Part shown: positions 28,434 to 37,423 of the stretch, piece by piece
Numbering within the stretch: position 1 is the first letter of the stretch
Layout of the letters: each line of letters begins with the position of its first letter
Assembly (NCBI GenBank): GCA_946480715.1
Contig: CAMLKK010000011.1
Coordinates: 16,308-80,307 of the forward strand
Origin: an uncultured Bacteriovorax sp.
Lineage (GTDB): Bacteria > Bdellovibrionota > Bacteriovoracia > Bacteriovoracales > Bacteriovoracaceae
DNA: 64,000 nt
Direction of reading: 5' to 3'
Made by a program: the position numbers and the translations under genes
Notes under the pieces: generated by a model
Databases searched by the model: none
What the model was told of the DNA's origin: nothing
What the model saw: the letters and a program-made list of their open reading frames with translations, nothing else

Positions 28434-29420
28434 TCATTTTAAGCTTTTTTCTGCAAAATCAGAAAAGCTTGTATCGACAATCGTCTTAATATCCAATTGT
28501 TTTTTAATATAATTTTTCTCATACCACTTGATGTCTGTTTGAAGTTCTTTGATGTTTAGAGCACCATAAGGATTCAATCCAACGATCGCCATTTTTTCCC
28601 AGATAATATCATCTTCAATTTTAATGGATTTCTTAAGATCTGCAATAACTGCGGCACGGTTAATGTTTTTAACGAAAGCATTATTGTAGTCAGATATGCC
28701 TTTGCTATAGGCAACCATAAATTTTTTTGCTTCTTCCGGGTTATTCTGGATGAACTGTGGAGAGTAAAATAAAGCTCCACTTTGTTGTTTAGGATAAACT
28801 TCAGAACCCTTTCCAACTATTGTAGCAATGTTCTCTAGGACTGCTTTTGTCAAAAAAGGTTCAAGTTGAATTGTTGCATCTATAGTTCCGGCCTTGAGAG
28901 CAAGATTCATTTCCGCGTAAGACAACTTAACAAATGTAACATCTTTGCTGGTGAGTTTTCCCTTCTGCAGAAATCGCTCTGTTAAAATTTCCTGTGAGAC
29001 TCCATCGAGTGATGTTAGACCCATTTTAAAACCTTTTAGGTCCTTAAGAGTTTTGAAACGACCACTTTTTAAATGTTCGTTTCTTACAATTAGAGCAAGA
29101 TAATCTTTGTTAACAGCAATATGTCCTTTGTCGGCGACAATTTTAAATTTTTGTCCTTCTGCAATTGCATTAAACAATCCGGCCGTAATGTTACCAGCGC
29201 CTACATCCAATTCACCTTTTGATAATAACAAAGTCATTGGAGCACCTGAATTGTTGAAATCAGTAATCTCAACATCAAGACCTTGTTCTTTAAAGTAACC
29301 TCTTTCTTTCGCTAAGTAGATACCTGCTGAACTCACGACGGGTGAAGAACCCACTTTAATAGTTTTAGCAAACACTGATGATGAAAGAGATAAGAATAAA
29401 ACGAGAACAAAAAGTTTCAT
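28434..29420 (-). CDS. Periplasmic substrate-binding protein of the ABC transporter (NMT1/SsuA-like)
   Basis: 328 aa. Signal peptide MKLFVLVLFLSLSSSVFA with Ala-x-Ala cleavage. The mature part begins TIKVGSSPVVSSAGIYLAKERGYFKEQGL, typical of the type 2 binding proteins of SsuA/TauA/NrtA/ThiY transporters. The start at 29420 (GGAG seven bases ahead) is preferred over two upstream starts because it puts the signal peptide at the N-terminus. Ligand unknown. Confidence 0.87.
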   Translation of the reverse strand: MKLFVLVLFLSLSSSVFAKTIKVGSSPVVSSAGIYLAKERGYFKEQGLDVEITDFNNSGAPMTLLLSKGELDVGAGNITAGLFNAIAEGQKFKIVADKGHIAVNKDYLALIVRNEHLKSGRFKTLKDLKGFKMGLTSLDGVSQEILTERFLQKGKLTSKDVTFVKLSYAEMNLALKAGTIDATIQLEPFLTKAVLENIATIVGKGSEVYPKQQSGALFYSPQFIQNNPEEAKKFMVAYSKGISDYNNAFVKNINRAAVIADLKKSIKIEDDIIWEKMAIVGLNPYGALNIKELQTDIKWYEKNYIKKQLDIKTIVDTSFSDFAEKSLK

Positions 29421-29475
29421 GTGGGGCTCCATTAAATATTTACATATTTTGCAGCCTTGATGACTTAATAACAAC

Positions 29476-29489
29476 CCGATAAATATCGG
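29476..29489. promoter_or_regulatory. Palindrome CCGATAAATATCGG, possible Crp/Fnr-type operator
   Basis: Perfect palindrome in the gap between the Crp/Fnr regulator and the binding-protein gene. It has the geometry of an Fnr site, five bases plus four plus five with GAT..ATC at the core, but CC/GG instead of TT/AA at the ends. Confidence 0.4.
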
Positions 29490-29492
29490 TTT

Positions 29493-30188
29493 CTAATTAA
29501 GACCGATTCGAGAGAGAACTTCTCGATTTAAAAGAGTTAATTCGCGACCATTTTCTTGAATCCATCCTTCTTCTCTAAACTCACTAAATAATCTTATGAC
29601 TGTATCTTCTGCCGCGCCAACAATTGTTGCTACTTCCCCCCGAGTGAGTCGCCATTCAACGTAGTTTGAATCTGAATCCTTGAAGTCATCATAATAGTTA
29701 ATGATAAATGTTGCTAATCGCTCTCTTACGTTCTTTTGTTTGTGATCGAGATTTTGTTTTTCGATAGAATTAATATCGCTTGAGAGTTTCTTGATTAAAT
29801 GAAGTGAAAACTTTGTATTCCTTTTAAGGAGATCTAAAATAGTATCTATAGGGATAAAGCAAGCAGATGAATTTTTGAAGGCCTGAGCTGATCCCTTATA
29901 AGTATCTTCAATAAATAAACTTCTGTGCCCAGCTGTATCACCAGGAGACACAACTCTTACAATAGAATCACCATTGCCAGAGTCCTGCAATATTTTGAAT
30001 CCACCACTTGCTATACAGTGAAGACCTGATGTGGGCTCACCCTGTTTGAAAGCAAATTGATTTCTTTTATAAACCATCAATCTTTTCGAACCATTAAGCT
30101 TTTTAAGTGATTCAGTATCTAAGTCAGAAAACAAACTTTTTTTCCAAACCGGACAACTCTCACATTTATCACTGCATGAATTACTCAT
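29493..30188 (-). CDS. Crp/Fnr-family transcription regulator
   Basis: 231 aa. A cyclic-nucleotide-binding-type beta roll (FKQGEPTSGLHCIASGGFKIL, near 45-65) is followed by a C-terminal helix-turn-helix with ATIVGAAEDTVIRLFSEF near residue 190. The N-terminus has CSDKCESC (Cys5, 9, 12), a possible iron-sulfur or redox site, unlike the CxxC-x5-C of classical FNR. Recognition-helix residues Asp-Thr-Val-Ile-Arg keep the Arg of Crp/Fnr. It lies 7 bases after an MBOAT gene and is followed by the ABC transporter, which it may control. Confidence 0.88.
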   Translation of the reverse strand: MSNSCSDKCESCPVWKKSLFSDLDTESLKKLNGSKRLMVYKRNQFAFKQGEPTSGLHCIASGGFKILQDSGNGDSIVRVVSPGDTAGHRSLFIEDTYKGSAQAFKNSSACFIPIDTILDLLKRNTKFSLHLIKKLSSDINSIEKQNLDHKQKNVRERLATFIINYYDDFKDSDSNYVEWRLTRGEVATIVGAAEDTVIRLFSEFREEGWIQENGRELTLLNREVLSRIGLN

Positions 30189-30195
30189 TGATCAC

Positions 30196-31533
30196 CTAAT
30201 AGATGGAATAGACAAAATTAATATTTTTTTCAAAAGCTCCCAGGAAAAAAATCATTCCGCCAAGTACGAAAAAATAAATTAACCTCAGCCAGTTCGGACT
30301 TGAGTGGAATTTTTCCATAAATGTATCAAATGAATAACGCTGGAAAATTTCATAAGCCACTATAGCCATAACACTGATTAAAATAGAGCTTCGGTTGGCC
30401 ATGAAGTAATGAATAAAATTACCTTGAAAATAAACAAGGCTCTTAATGATAGCCTGAAATTGATCAACGCTATTTGATTTGAAAAGGACGCCTGGTACAG
30501 ATATGAGAATAGTATAAAAGAACAGCCATTGAAAAAATTTTATTAAAGTTGTTTTTGGTTTTTGTGGGAATAATTTTCTCCACTGATAATTTAAAGCGAT
30601 CAATAGAACTTGGATGATGGCGTATAAAAAGTAAGTAAGCTTGATTCCATGCCAGAGGGCGAATACGTTGAATGTGATCAGCATCAGAAACGTAGGGCCA
30701 AACTTACTTATTCTGGTTGTCAGTAATGGATAAAAAACATATTTTCTGATCCAGCTGGTAAGTGACATGTGCCATCTTTTCCAAAACTCAATTATTGAAC
30801 TCACTTGAAATGGTCGGTCGAAATTTTGAGGCAAATTCAATCCAAATACCAACCCGATTGCAAGAGCCAGATCAGTAAAGCCTGAAAAGTTAGCATAGAT
30901 CTCGTATTTGTTTGCAAGAAAAGGAATGAAATAATTCTTCTCTGGTTGAAGTGAGGTATAGAGATCATTCGTTAAGAAACTAAGGTTGCCTGAGATTACA
31001 TAAATTTTAAAAAGTCCTATGAAGGCTAGAACTAGTGCTTTTGTAATATCTCTTGATGAAAAAAGAATTGGTCGAGCAAATTCTTTAAAACTTTCACCCG
31101 AAACAATTGGTCCCGTGGCGAAGTTTCCCCAAAAAAAAGACAGTGAAAAAAATTGATGGATAGAGATGTTCTCTGAATGAAGATTTTTGGATTCTATGAG
31201 AATTGCGATCTGTTGGAAAACAAAAATTGATAGTCCCAATGGAATCAAAATATCATTTGTTTCAGGGAGTATATATTTGAACCAAGCGAGAAAAATTATA
31301 TTCAAAAAGATGGCAGTCAACTTCAGCCAATTGATATTTGACATGCGAACGACGAAAAAATCTATAAGTGCTAAAACAATAAACCCCAGAATAAATTTAA
31401 AATTTATACAAGCTAAGTAATAGAGTGAAACTGTTGAAAGCAGGGCCCATCGCTTGGCAGGATTGAGGAAAAGTGCAAATAAAAATGCAACAGCAGTTAA
31501 AAATAGTATTAAAATAATAGAAACAGAGGCCAT
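30196..31533 (-). CDS. MBOAT O-acyltransferase (DltB/AlgI type), cassette 1
   Basis: 445 aa polytopic membrane protein. The family's conserved region FWKRWHMSLTSWIRKYVFYPL is at about 194-214, and the catalytic His is in NVFALWHGIKLTYF. It would move an acyl group from a carrier to a target outside the inner membrane, as in Dlt or alginate systems. Its start is only 20 bases from that of the divergent AMP ligase, so the promoters must lie inside the genes. A second MBOAT is at 43902. Confidence 0.9.
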   Translation of the reverse strand: MASVSIILILFLTAVAFLFALFLNPAKRWALLSTVSLYYLACINFKFILGFIVLALIDFFVVRMSNINWLKLTAIFLNIIFLAWFKYILPETNDILIPLGLSIFVFQQIAILIESKNLHSENISIHQFFSLSFFWGNFATGPIVSGESFKEFARPILFSSRDITKALVLAFIGLFKIYVISGNLSFLTNDLYTSLQPEKNYFIPFLANKYEIYANFSGFTDLALAIGLVFGLNLPQNFDRPFQVSSIIEFWKRWHMSLTSWIRKYVFYPLLTTRISKFGPTFLMLITFNVFALWHGIKLTYFLYAIIQVLLIALNYQWRKLFPQKPKTTLIKFFQWLFFYTILISVPGVLFKSNSVDQFQAIIKSLVYFQGNFIHYFMANRSSILISVMAIVAYEIFQRYSFDTFMEKFHSSPNWLRLIYFFVLGGMIFFLGAFEKNINFVYSIY

Positions 31534-31553
31534 GTGGCATTCCGAGTTTATTT

Positions 31554-32909
31554 ATGAAAGGTTCAGCTAAAATTTTAACAGAAGTTAATCGTTTGAGTCT
31601 ATCCTCAATATGTGAGACGGAAACAAATCGAAGTCTAACATCTGAACAATTTAAAGAAGAGATAGGAAAGAGAGCGTTTGAGCTCGAACAAAGATTTGCT
31701 CTTCGTCCTGGGCAAAGTGTTGTCTTGCTTGAAAGTAATAATATAGGCTTTTTTGTCGATTTTTTTGCCCTATGGATTTTAGAAGTGACAGCTATTCCGG
31801 TCGACCCAAGCATGAAAGGTCACGGACTCGAGCTTTTTTGTGAAAAAATCAGACCCAATCTTTTGATAGATGATAATGAGATTAAAAACTTCCATGCAGA
31901 AGTAAATCCAATTCTGAACAATATCGCACTCATTCTTTTTACTTCTGGTAGCACAAGTTCACCTAAAGGTGTGCTTATTACCAAATCATCTTTGCTAAAA
32001 AAAATGGAAATAATGAAAACCTATATTTCTGAAAGTGAAGTTGAAAATGCACTTTGCTTTGTACCAACTTATTTTGGACACGGCCTTATCTGCAATAGTT
32101 TGTTTTGCATCTTTAATTCTATAAATTTTTATATTAGTCCTAAAATGACTCTTGATTATGCTTCACAATTTGCTGAGCTTTTAAAAAAATTTAAAATCAC
32201 ATTTTTCAGTACTGTTCCCAGCCATTGGGAAATGATTCTCAGTTTTTCAAGGGAATTGGATCAATCAAATTTAAAAAGAGTCCATTGTGCCAGCGCTCCA
32301 CTTAGGGCAGAAAAAATCGATCCAATTTTAAAATGGCTTAAGAAAGTTCCTTTTTATGATGTCTATGGGGCAACGGAAATGCTTGGGTGGTTCGCCCATC
32401 GGAGAATAGAGAATATTGAGAATACAAGTTCATTTGAAATTTTTTGGAATGTGGATAAAAGTTTCTCAAAGGAAAATGAACTTGTTTTAAAATCAGATTA
32501 TATGTTTAAGGGATATTGGAAGGGGAGTGAAGTAGAACCAGCAGTTGATTTTAATACAGGTGATATTTTTAGCGGTAATAAACTCATTGGAAGGTCAAAA
32601 AATATTATCATCAAAAATGGTCAAAAAATAAGCACAGATGATCTTAACGCTGAACTATTAAAACTGACACATGCAAAAGATGTTGCGACTTTTCCCGTTG
32701 ATGATCGCTTCACTGGAGAGTCAATAGGCGTTTTTGTAGTTTTAAGGGATGCCTATTCTATTGATGAGTTTAAAGGAGATTGTCGAAAAAATTTAACCTC
32801 ATTCAAAGTCCCGCAAATCTATGTAGTCGTCGACAAGATCCCTGTTAATAGTCGAGGAAAAGGTAGTTTGAGCTTATTGAAAGATGCTTATTTGGCGTTA
32901 AAGCAATGA
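31554..32909 (+). CDS. AMP-dependent acyl/aminoacyl ligase, cassette 1
   Basis: 451 aa. Adenylation motifs are visible: LFTSGSTSSPKG (A3), VYGATEMLG (A5), FNTGDIF (A7), and the C-terminal catalytic Lys in NSRGKGSL. It activates a carboxylate and loads it on the carrier protein encoded next, whose ATG overlaps its stop. No ribosome binding site is obvious. Substrate unknown; the fold could serve amino, aryl or fatty acids. Confidence 0.87.
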   Translation: MKGSAKILTEVNRLSLSSICETETNRSLTSEQFKEEIGKRAFELEQRFALRPGQSVVLLESNNIGFFVDFFALWILEVTAIPVDPSMKGHGLELFCEKIRPNLLIDDNEIKNFHAEVNPILNNIALILFTSGSTSSPKGVLITKSSLLKKMEIMKTYISESEVENALCFVPTYFGHGLICNSLFCIFNSINFYISPKMTLDYASQFAELLKKFKITFFSTVPSHWEMILSFSRELDQSNLKRVHCASAPLRAEKIDPILKWLKKVPFYDVYGATEMLGWFAHRRIENIENTSSFEIFWNVDKSFSKENELVLKSDYMFKGYWKGSEVEPAVDFNTGDIFSGNKLIGRSKNIIIKNGQKISTDDLNAELLKLTHAKDVATFPVDDRFTGESIGVFVVLRDAYSIDEFKGDCRKNLTSFKVPQIYVVVDKIPVNSRGKGSLSLLKDAYLALKQ

Positions 32910-33139
32910 TAGATACAAAAATATTAAATATATTCAATGAAATTTTCGGAACAAACGTGAATTCCACGGATCTCGATCGAGATAATTTCCCAGAATGGGA
33001 TTCAATGAAACATGCCGAGTTGATAATTGAAATACAAAAACAACTTTCGATCAAATTTGAAACAGATGACATAGTTAAGGTCAATAATCTTAAACAACTC
33101 GTAATAGCAGCATCTAGAAAGCTTCCAGCTCAATTTTGA
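32906..33139 (+). CDS. Acyl carrier protein, cassette 1
   Basis: 77 aa carrier domain. The phosphopantetheine Ser is in EWDSMKHAEL. It overlaps the ligase stop (ATGA). With the ligase it forms a loading pair comparable to DltA-DltC. No fatty acid synthase gene is near, so this is not the housekeeping AcpP. Confidence 0.85.
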   Translation: MIDTKILNIFNEIFGTNVNSTDLDRDNFPEWDSMKHAELIIEIQKQLSIKFETDDIVKVNNLKQLVIAASRKLPAQF

Positions 33140-34124
33140 GATGCTGAGTATATTTCTCAGCTCCTTCACCACTTAAATGACTTACATCCACAAAGTCTGC
33201 TTTCTTTAGTGCTGGATAATAACTGCCATCAATAATCTTCAAATTAGAATCGTTAAAAGATTTGAGATAGCTAATTACGCTTGAATCATACGTGGTAGAA
33301 GTAGAATCTTTTAACCGTGGAGTGCGTACGAAAAAAACGGGAAGATTATATTTACCTGCTTCATTCAAGATATAAGCCAGTGAGCTTCGTTCAATTTCAG
33401 GTGGAGCTATTTCATGCGAATAGTTCTCTTTGGGCGCATAGAACTCTTGTTCAGACAATTTACGATTTCTAGTTGGAAAATGCCCATTTGCTTCTTGAAC
33501 CGATGTGGGGAAATTCGATCTATAATTGTCGAAATCAAAATCACTCATTGAAAGACGTTGTTTTAAGTTATTGAGTGAAGACTCAGTTAGATGAAGTTTT
33601 GATAAAAGATAATTTGTAAAATTCAAAATCAGAGAGGGTTCATTGCTTGTTAAAAGAACATCTTTAAATTTCACTATTTCATTAGGTATTAACAGATCCC
33701 ATAAATCTGAATCATAGTGATCATCGATAAATGTTTGCGTGATGATGATTCCCTTTTGAACTTTGGAGAAATCCTGACTTTTTAAAACCTTTTTGGTCAA
33801 ATATAGTGACGAACCAATCAAACAATAAGACCGTGATGATTCAGATAAAACTTTGGGAACAATGTTGTACAGACATGTTGAATCACCGATTATCAAATAA
33901 TCATGCTTCTGGTCTCTTACATATGAATTGAGCTTATAGATTTCCTGTGTACGAATAGAGAATAAGTTTCCATTTTTATACACCCATATTTCAATTATCA
34001 ACCAATAGAGACAGAAGAGACCTAGGCAGGTTGCCATCATTTTTAGGCGAATTTTCATCTTCCTAGAGCAAGTGAGTTTGGTCTTGAGGTTTTGTTGAAT
34101 CATGCATTCTAAGAATAACACCAT
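33114..34124 (-). CDS. Membrane-anchored SGNH-like protein (DltD/AlgX-like role), cassette 1
   Basis: 336 aa at most; a later start at 34058 (MKIRLK...) gives a cleaner N-terminus. A membrane segment (residues 32-47 of the long form) is followed by an extracytoplasmic domain with DYLIIGDST (nucleophile Ser region) and, near the C-terminus, FVDVSHLSGEGAEKY, an Asp-x-x-His pair. SGNH proteins of this type assist MBOAT proteins in acyl transfer. It runs convergent to the carrier gene and overlaps it by 26 bases. Confidence 0.75.
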   Translation of the reverse strand: MVLFLECMIQQNLKTKLTCSRKMKIRLKMMATCLGLFCLYWLIIEIWVYKNGNLFSIRTQEIYKLNSYVRDQKHDYLIIGDSTCLYNIVPKVLSESSRSYCLIGSSLYLTKKVLKSQDFSKVQKGIIITQTFIDDHYDSDLWDLLIPNEIVKFKDVLLTSNEPSLILNFTNYLLSKLHLTESSLNNLKQRLSMSDFDFDNYRSNFPTSVQEANGHFPTRNRKLSEQEFYAPKENYSHEIAPPEIERSSLAYILNEAGKYNLPVFFVRTPRLKDSTSTTYDSSVISYLKSFNDSNLKIIDGSYYPALKKADFVDVSHLSGEGAEKYTQHLKIELEAF

Positions 34125-34219
34125 TTAGGAATGATGCAGAGTCTATTTCATGAGACTTCTTTATAAAAAGGGCGAATGAAGTTACAATGAATTAATCTAC
34201 TTAGTTGAGGTCTTAGAAT

Positions 34220-35278
34220 ATGAGTAAAAAACAACCTAAATCCCAAATTATCATTGGCGTTTTTGTTATTGTCTGTGCGCTGGCCGGAATTCTTTATTTT
34301 AAAAATAAGGATGCAGGCGAAACTGTAAAGGTCGTCGACCTTGAAGCTAAACCAAAAGTTGATTTCAGCAATATCAAAGATAAAAAAAATGGGCCTCTAG
34401 TTTTTCTACTAGGATATTTGACAGAGAAGCAGCTTGAGAGTTTGAAACGTGGAGAAAATGTCGCTAAAACATTCTTTGAAAAAAACGGAATGAATATTGA
34501 ATTTAAGTATACAGAGCCGGATCCTGCGCGTGTTGTTTTGCTAGAACCAGACTGGGATTTTTCAATTGCGACATCAGCAGTTGCTCTTGCACAGTATTTT
34601 AATGGCGTTAAGATGCGACCAATACTGTGGGATAATAATTGCAATCTCAACGTCAATCTCATTACACTCAAAGATTCAAATTTTTATAATCCAAATGATT
34701 TGGCCGGAAAAAAAGTTTTGATTTATAACTTTGGTTATTACTCGCCTCTAGAACTTGATGCCATTGATAGATGGGGCATAGCTAAGACTGATTTTTATTA
34801 TACTTCAGATGCTAGACGTGCATACGCAGCTCTTCAGAATAAGCAAGTAGATGCCGTAATGTCTGGAGTTGTAGTGAGCTCTCGTAGTGAAGGGAAGATG
34901 AGTTATGTTTTTGGTAAAATGCCTAACCCTATGGTTAAGGAAATTGCCATTACAGATTCTAAACTTCCTTGCAGAGTTGTGAACGCTTCGAATGCCACAG
35001 ATCCTTCAAAAGTTAAAAAAATGATCGAATTAGTTAAAGAAATCGGTGAAAAGAAAGATAACCGTGCTCTCTATCCAGGAATCTTAATTGATCATACTCC
35101 AATTTCAGATGAAGAATTTCAGGCCGTACTTAAAAAATTCGACATGAAAAAATTGGAACCGCTAAAAAATATCGCTAAAGACTTCAATGATATGCAGCCA
35201 GCGGACGTACCTATCGATGTTCCTGTTCAACAATCGAATAAAGAGCAAATTCCACAAACAACTCCAATAAAAAGGTAA
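34220..35278 (+). CDS. Membrane-anchored periplasmic-binding-protein-like protein 1
   Basis: 352 aa. A transmembrane segment at residues 9-26 leaves the rest in the periplasm. The domain resembles NMT1/SsuA-type binding proteins (DWDFSIATSAVALAQYF, NPNDLAGKKVLIYNFGY, NKQVDAVMSG). It is homologous to 57882-58919, and both have exactly two Cys in the periplasmic part at matching places (NCNLNVN and PCRVV here). No permease or ATPase adjoins, so it probably senses or binds a ligand instead of feeding an importer. First gene of a five-gene operon with two hydroxylases and a radical SAM gene. Confidence 0.78.
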   Translation: MSKKQPKSQIIIGVFVIVCALAGILYFKNKDAGETVKVVDLEAKPKVDFSNIKDKKNGPLVFLLGYLTEKQLESLKRGENVAKTFFEKNGMNIEFKYTEPDPARVVLLEPDWDFSIATSAVALAQYFNGVKMRPILWDNNCNLNVNLITLKDSNFYNPNDLAGKKVLIYNFGYYSPLELDAIDRWGIAKTDFYYTSDARRAYAALQNKQVDAVMSGVVVSSRSEGKMSYVFGKMPNPMVKEIAITDSKLPCRVVNASNATDPSKVKKMIELVKEIGEKKDNRALYPGILIDHTPISDEEFQAVLKKFDMKKLEPLKNIAKDFNDMQPADVPIDVPVQQSNKEQIPQTTPIKR

Positions 35279-35290
35279 TGGATAAATTTA

Positions 35291-35878
35291 GTGAAAGAGA
35301 AAGTATATGTTGGACCTATTTGGGGGCAAGTTAACTTGCTGGAAGAGATATTTTCCAAAACAACAGATCATGAAGTCGTTTTTTTTGGTGGCTACTTTCA
35401 TTTCTCTGAATCGAATTCAAATATTGCTAAATTTTTTCTAAATCATCGTGAAGTTTCATCTTTTAACTTATCCCGTTTTGAAAATGAGATATTAGTTCTT
35501 ATGAACTTACAGGAAGAAAAAAATTATCATTTCAAACGTTGGATCAATCCGTTCTCGGGTATATTGAGTTTTCTGAATGCTTACAATACATCACTTGAGG
35601 CATTACTCGCTGATTCTGAACGAATAAATGAAACTATTGAAAAAAAGATGAATCGAGAAGTCGATTACTTCTTCTTGAAAAGTTGGACCGAAATAAAGCT
35701 GCCAGAAGCAGTGGATTTGAAAATTGAAAATTCGATTAAAGATAAAACAGCATTCAAGAAACTTTCCGTTTATCGTGCAAGTGGTGAAACACTTTTTGAA
35801 TTGAAATTTAAAGATAACATCCTTGAAAATTATATTTCGCACTCCTTAGAGAAACTTAAGGAGTACGAAAATTTATGA
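35291..35878 (+). CDS. Unknown protein, 195 aa
   Basis: Not recognised. GTG start, no signal peptide, no membrane segment. Begins KVYVGPIWGQVNLLEEIF, a strand-helix reminiscent of a Rossmann-type start, but no motif follows. Its stop overlaps the next start (ATGA). It lies between the anchored binding protein and the hydroxylase and presumably takes part in the same pathway. Confidence 0.72.
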   Translation: MKEKVYVGPIWGQVNLLEEIFSKTTDHEVVFFGGYFHFSESNSNIAKFFLNHREVSSFNLSRFENEILVLMNLQEEKNYHFKRWINPFSGILSFLNAYNTSLEALLADSERINETIEKKMNREVDYFFLKSWTEIKLPEAVDLKIENSIKDKTAFKKLSVYRASGETLFELKFKDNILENYISHSLEKLKEYENL

Positions 35879-36534
35879 GTAAACAAACAAAGCGTCTAGG
35901 AACATTCCCTATTCCTGCTGGTTTGATAGAAGCCATTCAAAAGTTTGCGAATTGGGATGATGAACGGAGTAAATACTATGGTCTTGAATCATCACGATCT
36001 GTTTTATTGAAATATAATTTGCAATACCCAGAGGGGATGATCCCGCGATTAAATCAAGACTCCAAAGAGCTGTTTGAACTCCTCGAGCCTGTTGTTGAAT
36101 ACGTGCAGTCGCTCTATTCGGAATCTTATTGTTGCAAAGCTATTATTACGAACCTTCCGGCCGGTGGACGAATTGAATCACACATTGACCCAGGCTGGGC
36201 CTTTACATTGCAAAAAAGATTTCACTGGGCAATTGCGACCAACTCTAAAGTGAATATGTCGGTCGGTGAAACAAACATTCATATTCCGGTTGGTGAAATT
36301 TGGGAAATAAACAATAAAGAAATTCATGGGGCAGTAAACGATGGTGAATCGGATCGCTACCATTTTATTTTTGATCTTGTGCTTATTGATGAAGCAATAG
36401 CGCAAACACCACGTCCTTTTGAACCGAATTCTTTTGATGATCGCTTATTTAAGTTAATACTGCAAAAGAAGCGCAAGACTGGAAAATTTGTCGTTCAATC
36501 ACTCAGTGAGAAAATTAGTAATGACAACAACTGA
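35875..36534 (+). CDS. Aspartyl/asparaginyl beta-hydroxylase-like oxygenase
   Basis: 219 aa, one of four such enzymes in the window. His103-x-Asp105 in ESHIDPGW, His151 in IHGAVND and Arg161 match the metal and 2-oxoglutarate residues. The double-stranded beta-helix part (FHWAIATNSKVNMSVGE) is typical of the family. Directly followed by a radical SAM gene and a second hydroxylase, which suggests joint work on one substrate. Confidence 0.8.
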   Translation: MSKQTKRLGTFPIPAGLIEAIQKFANWDDERSKYYGLESSRSVLLKYNLQYPEGMIPRLNQDSKELFELLEPVVEYVQSLYSESYCCKAIITNLPAGGRIESHIDPGWAFTLQKRFHWAIATNSKVNMSVGETNIHIPVGEIWEINNKEIHGAVNDGESDRYHFIFDLVLIDEAIAQTPRPFEPNSFDDRLFKLILQKKRKTGKFVVQSLSEKISNDNN

Positions 36535-37423
36535 AATGAAGCCGATTTTAAAATTTGAGCCGGAGAATAATCCGTTCAACATTATTTATGTTGATATTAC
36601 TCATCGTTGTCAAATGGCATGCTCCAACTGTTATTTACCTAATCGCAGTTTTCCTGATATGGAGCTTGGACCACTATATGAACTACTGGAGAAGTTGCCT
36701 CACAAAATCGATGTACGACTCATTGGTGGTGAACCAACTTTACGAGAAGATCTTGTAACGATAATCAAAGAAATCGTTAAACGAGGTCATCGTCCAATGT
36801 TGATCACAAATGGGCTTAAATTGTCTGATAAAGACTATTGTCGCCAATTAAAGGATGCTGGATTGGAATACGCTCAAATTTCATTGAACGGATTTGATGA
36901 TGATCGACTTTATCAAATCTTAGATCAAATGGTCTGTGCTGAAAAAAAAATGGCAGCTGTTGAAAACTGTAATGAAGTTGGTATCGGCGTCTCTTTAGCC
37001 GCGATAATTGTAAAAAACCTCAATGAAAAGATCGTTGGTCCAATGATAAATTATGCTCGTCAATTGAAATTGCCAGTTCGAATAAATTTCAGAAATGTTG
37101 GTGATTTAGGGCGAAGTATGACGGGAAAAATTGAGAACTATACTTTTGAAGAGCTTATATCTTTAACAGCTCAGGCAATCAAAACTTCCCCGGATGAACT
37201 CTTGAAACATCAAGTATCACCTAATCAGCTGAGATATCCACTGAAGTTAGGTTCAAAACGAAGTGAAGTTATTTGGATAAAACTTACAGATTGGAATCGA
37301 TATCCAAAAGAAATTAAAACAGTAGCACCCAAAAGCGAAAATATCATTAAAGGACGAGTAACAGAAGATTTTAAAATCGCTCCATTCTTCGATCATGTGA
37401 AACAAAACGAGTTTGGTTATTAA
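36521..37423 (+). CDS. Radical SAM protein (no SPASM domain)
   Basis: About 300 aa from the ATG at 36521 (overlaps the hydroxylase stop); ATG at 36536 is an alternative. SAM-cluster CQMACSNC at residues 30-37, LIGGEPTL in the barrel, then the usual alternation. The C-terminus lacks further Cys clusters, so it is a basic radical SAM enzyme. It sits between two hydroxylases. Substrate unknown; no precursor-like ORF lies next to it. Confidence 0.83.
   Translation: MTTTEMKPILKFEPENNPFNIIYVDITHRCQMACSNCYLPNRSFPDMELGPLYELLEKLPHKIDVRLIGGEPTLREDLVTIIKEIVKRGHRPMLITNGLKLSDKDYCRQLKDAGLEYAQISLNGFDDDRLYQILDQMVCAEKKMAAVENCNEVGIGVSLAAIIVKNLNEKIVGPMINYARQLKLPVRINFRNVGDLGRSMTGKIENYTFEELISLTAQAIKTSPDELLKHQVSPNQLRYPLKLGSKRSEVIWIKLTDWNRYPKEIKTVAPKSENIIKGRVTEDFKIAPFFDHVKQNEFGY

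Noticed and set aside
28427..28439. ATG beside the ATPase gene (AAAATGAGGACC)
   Set aside because: Its frame stops after four codons (AACTGA); it does not lead into the ATPase.
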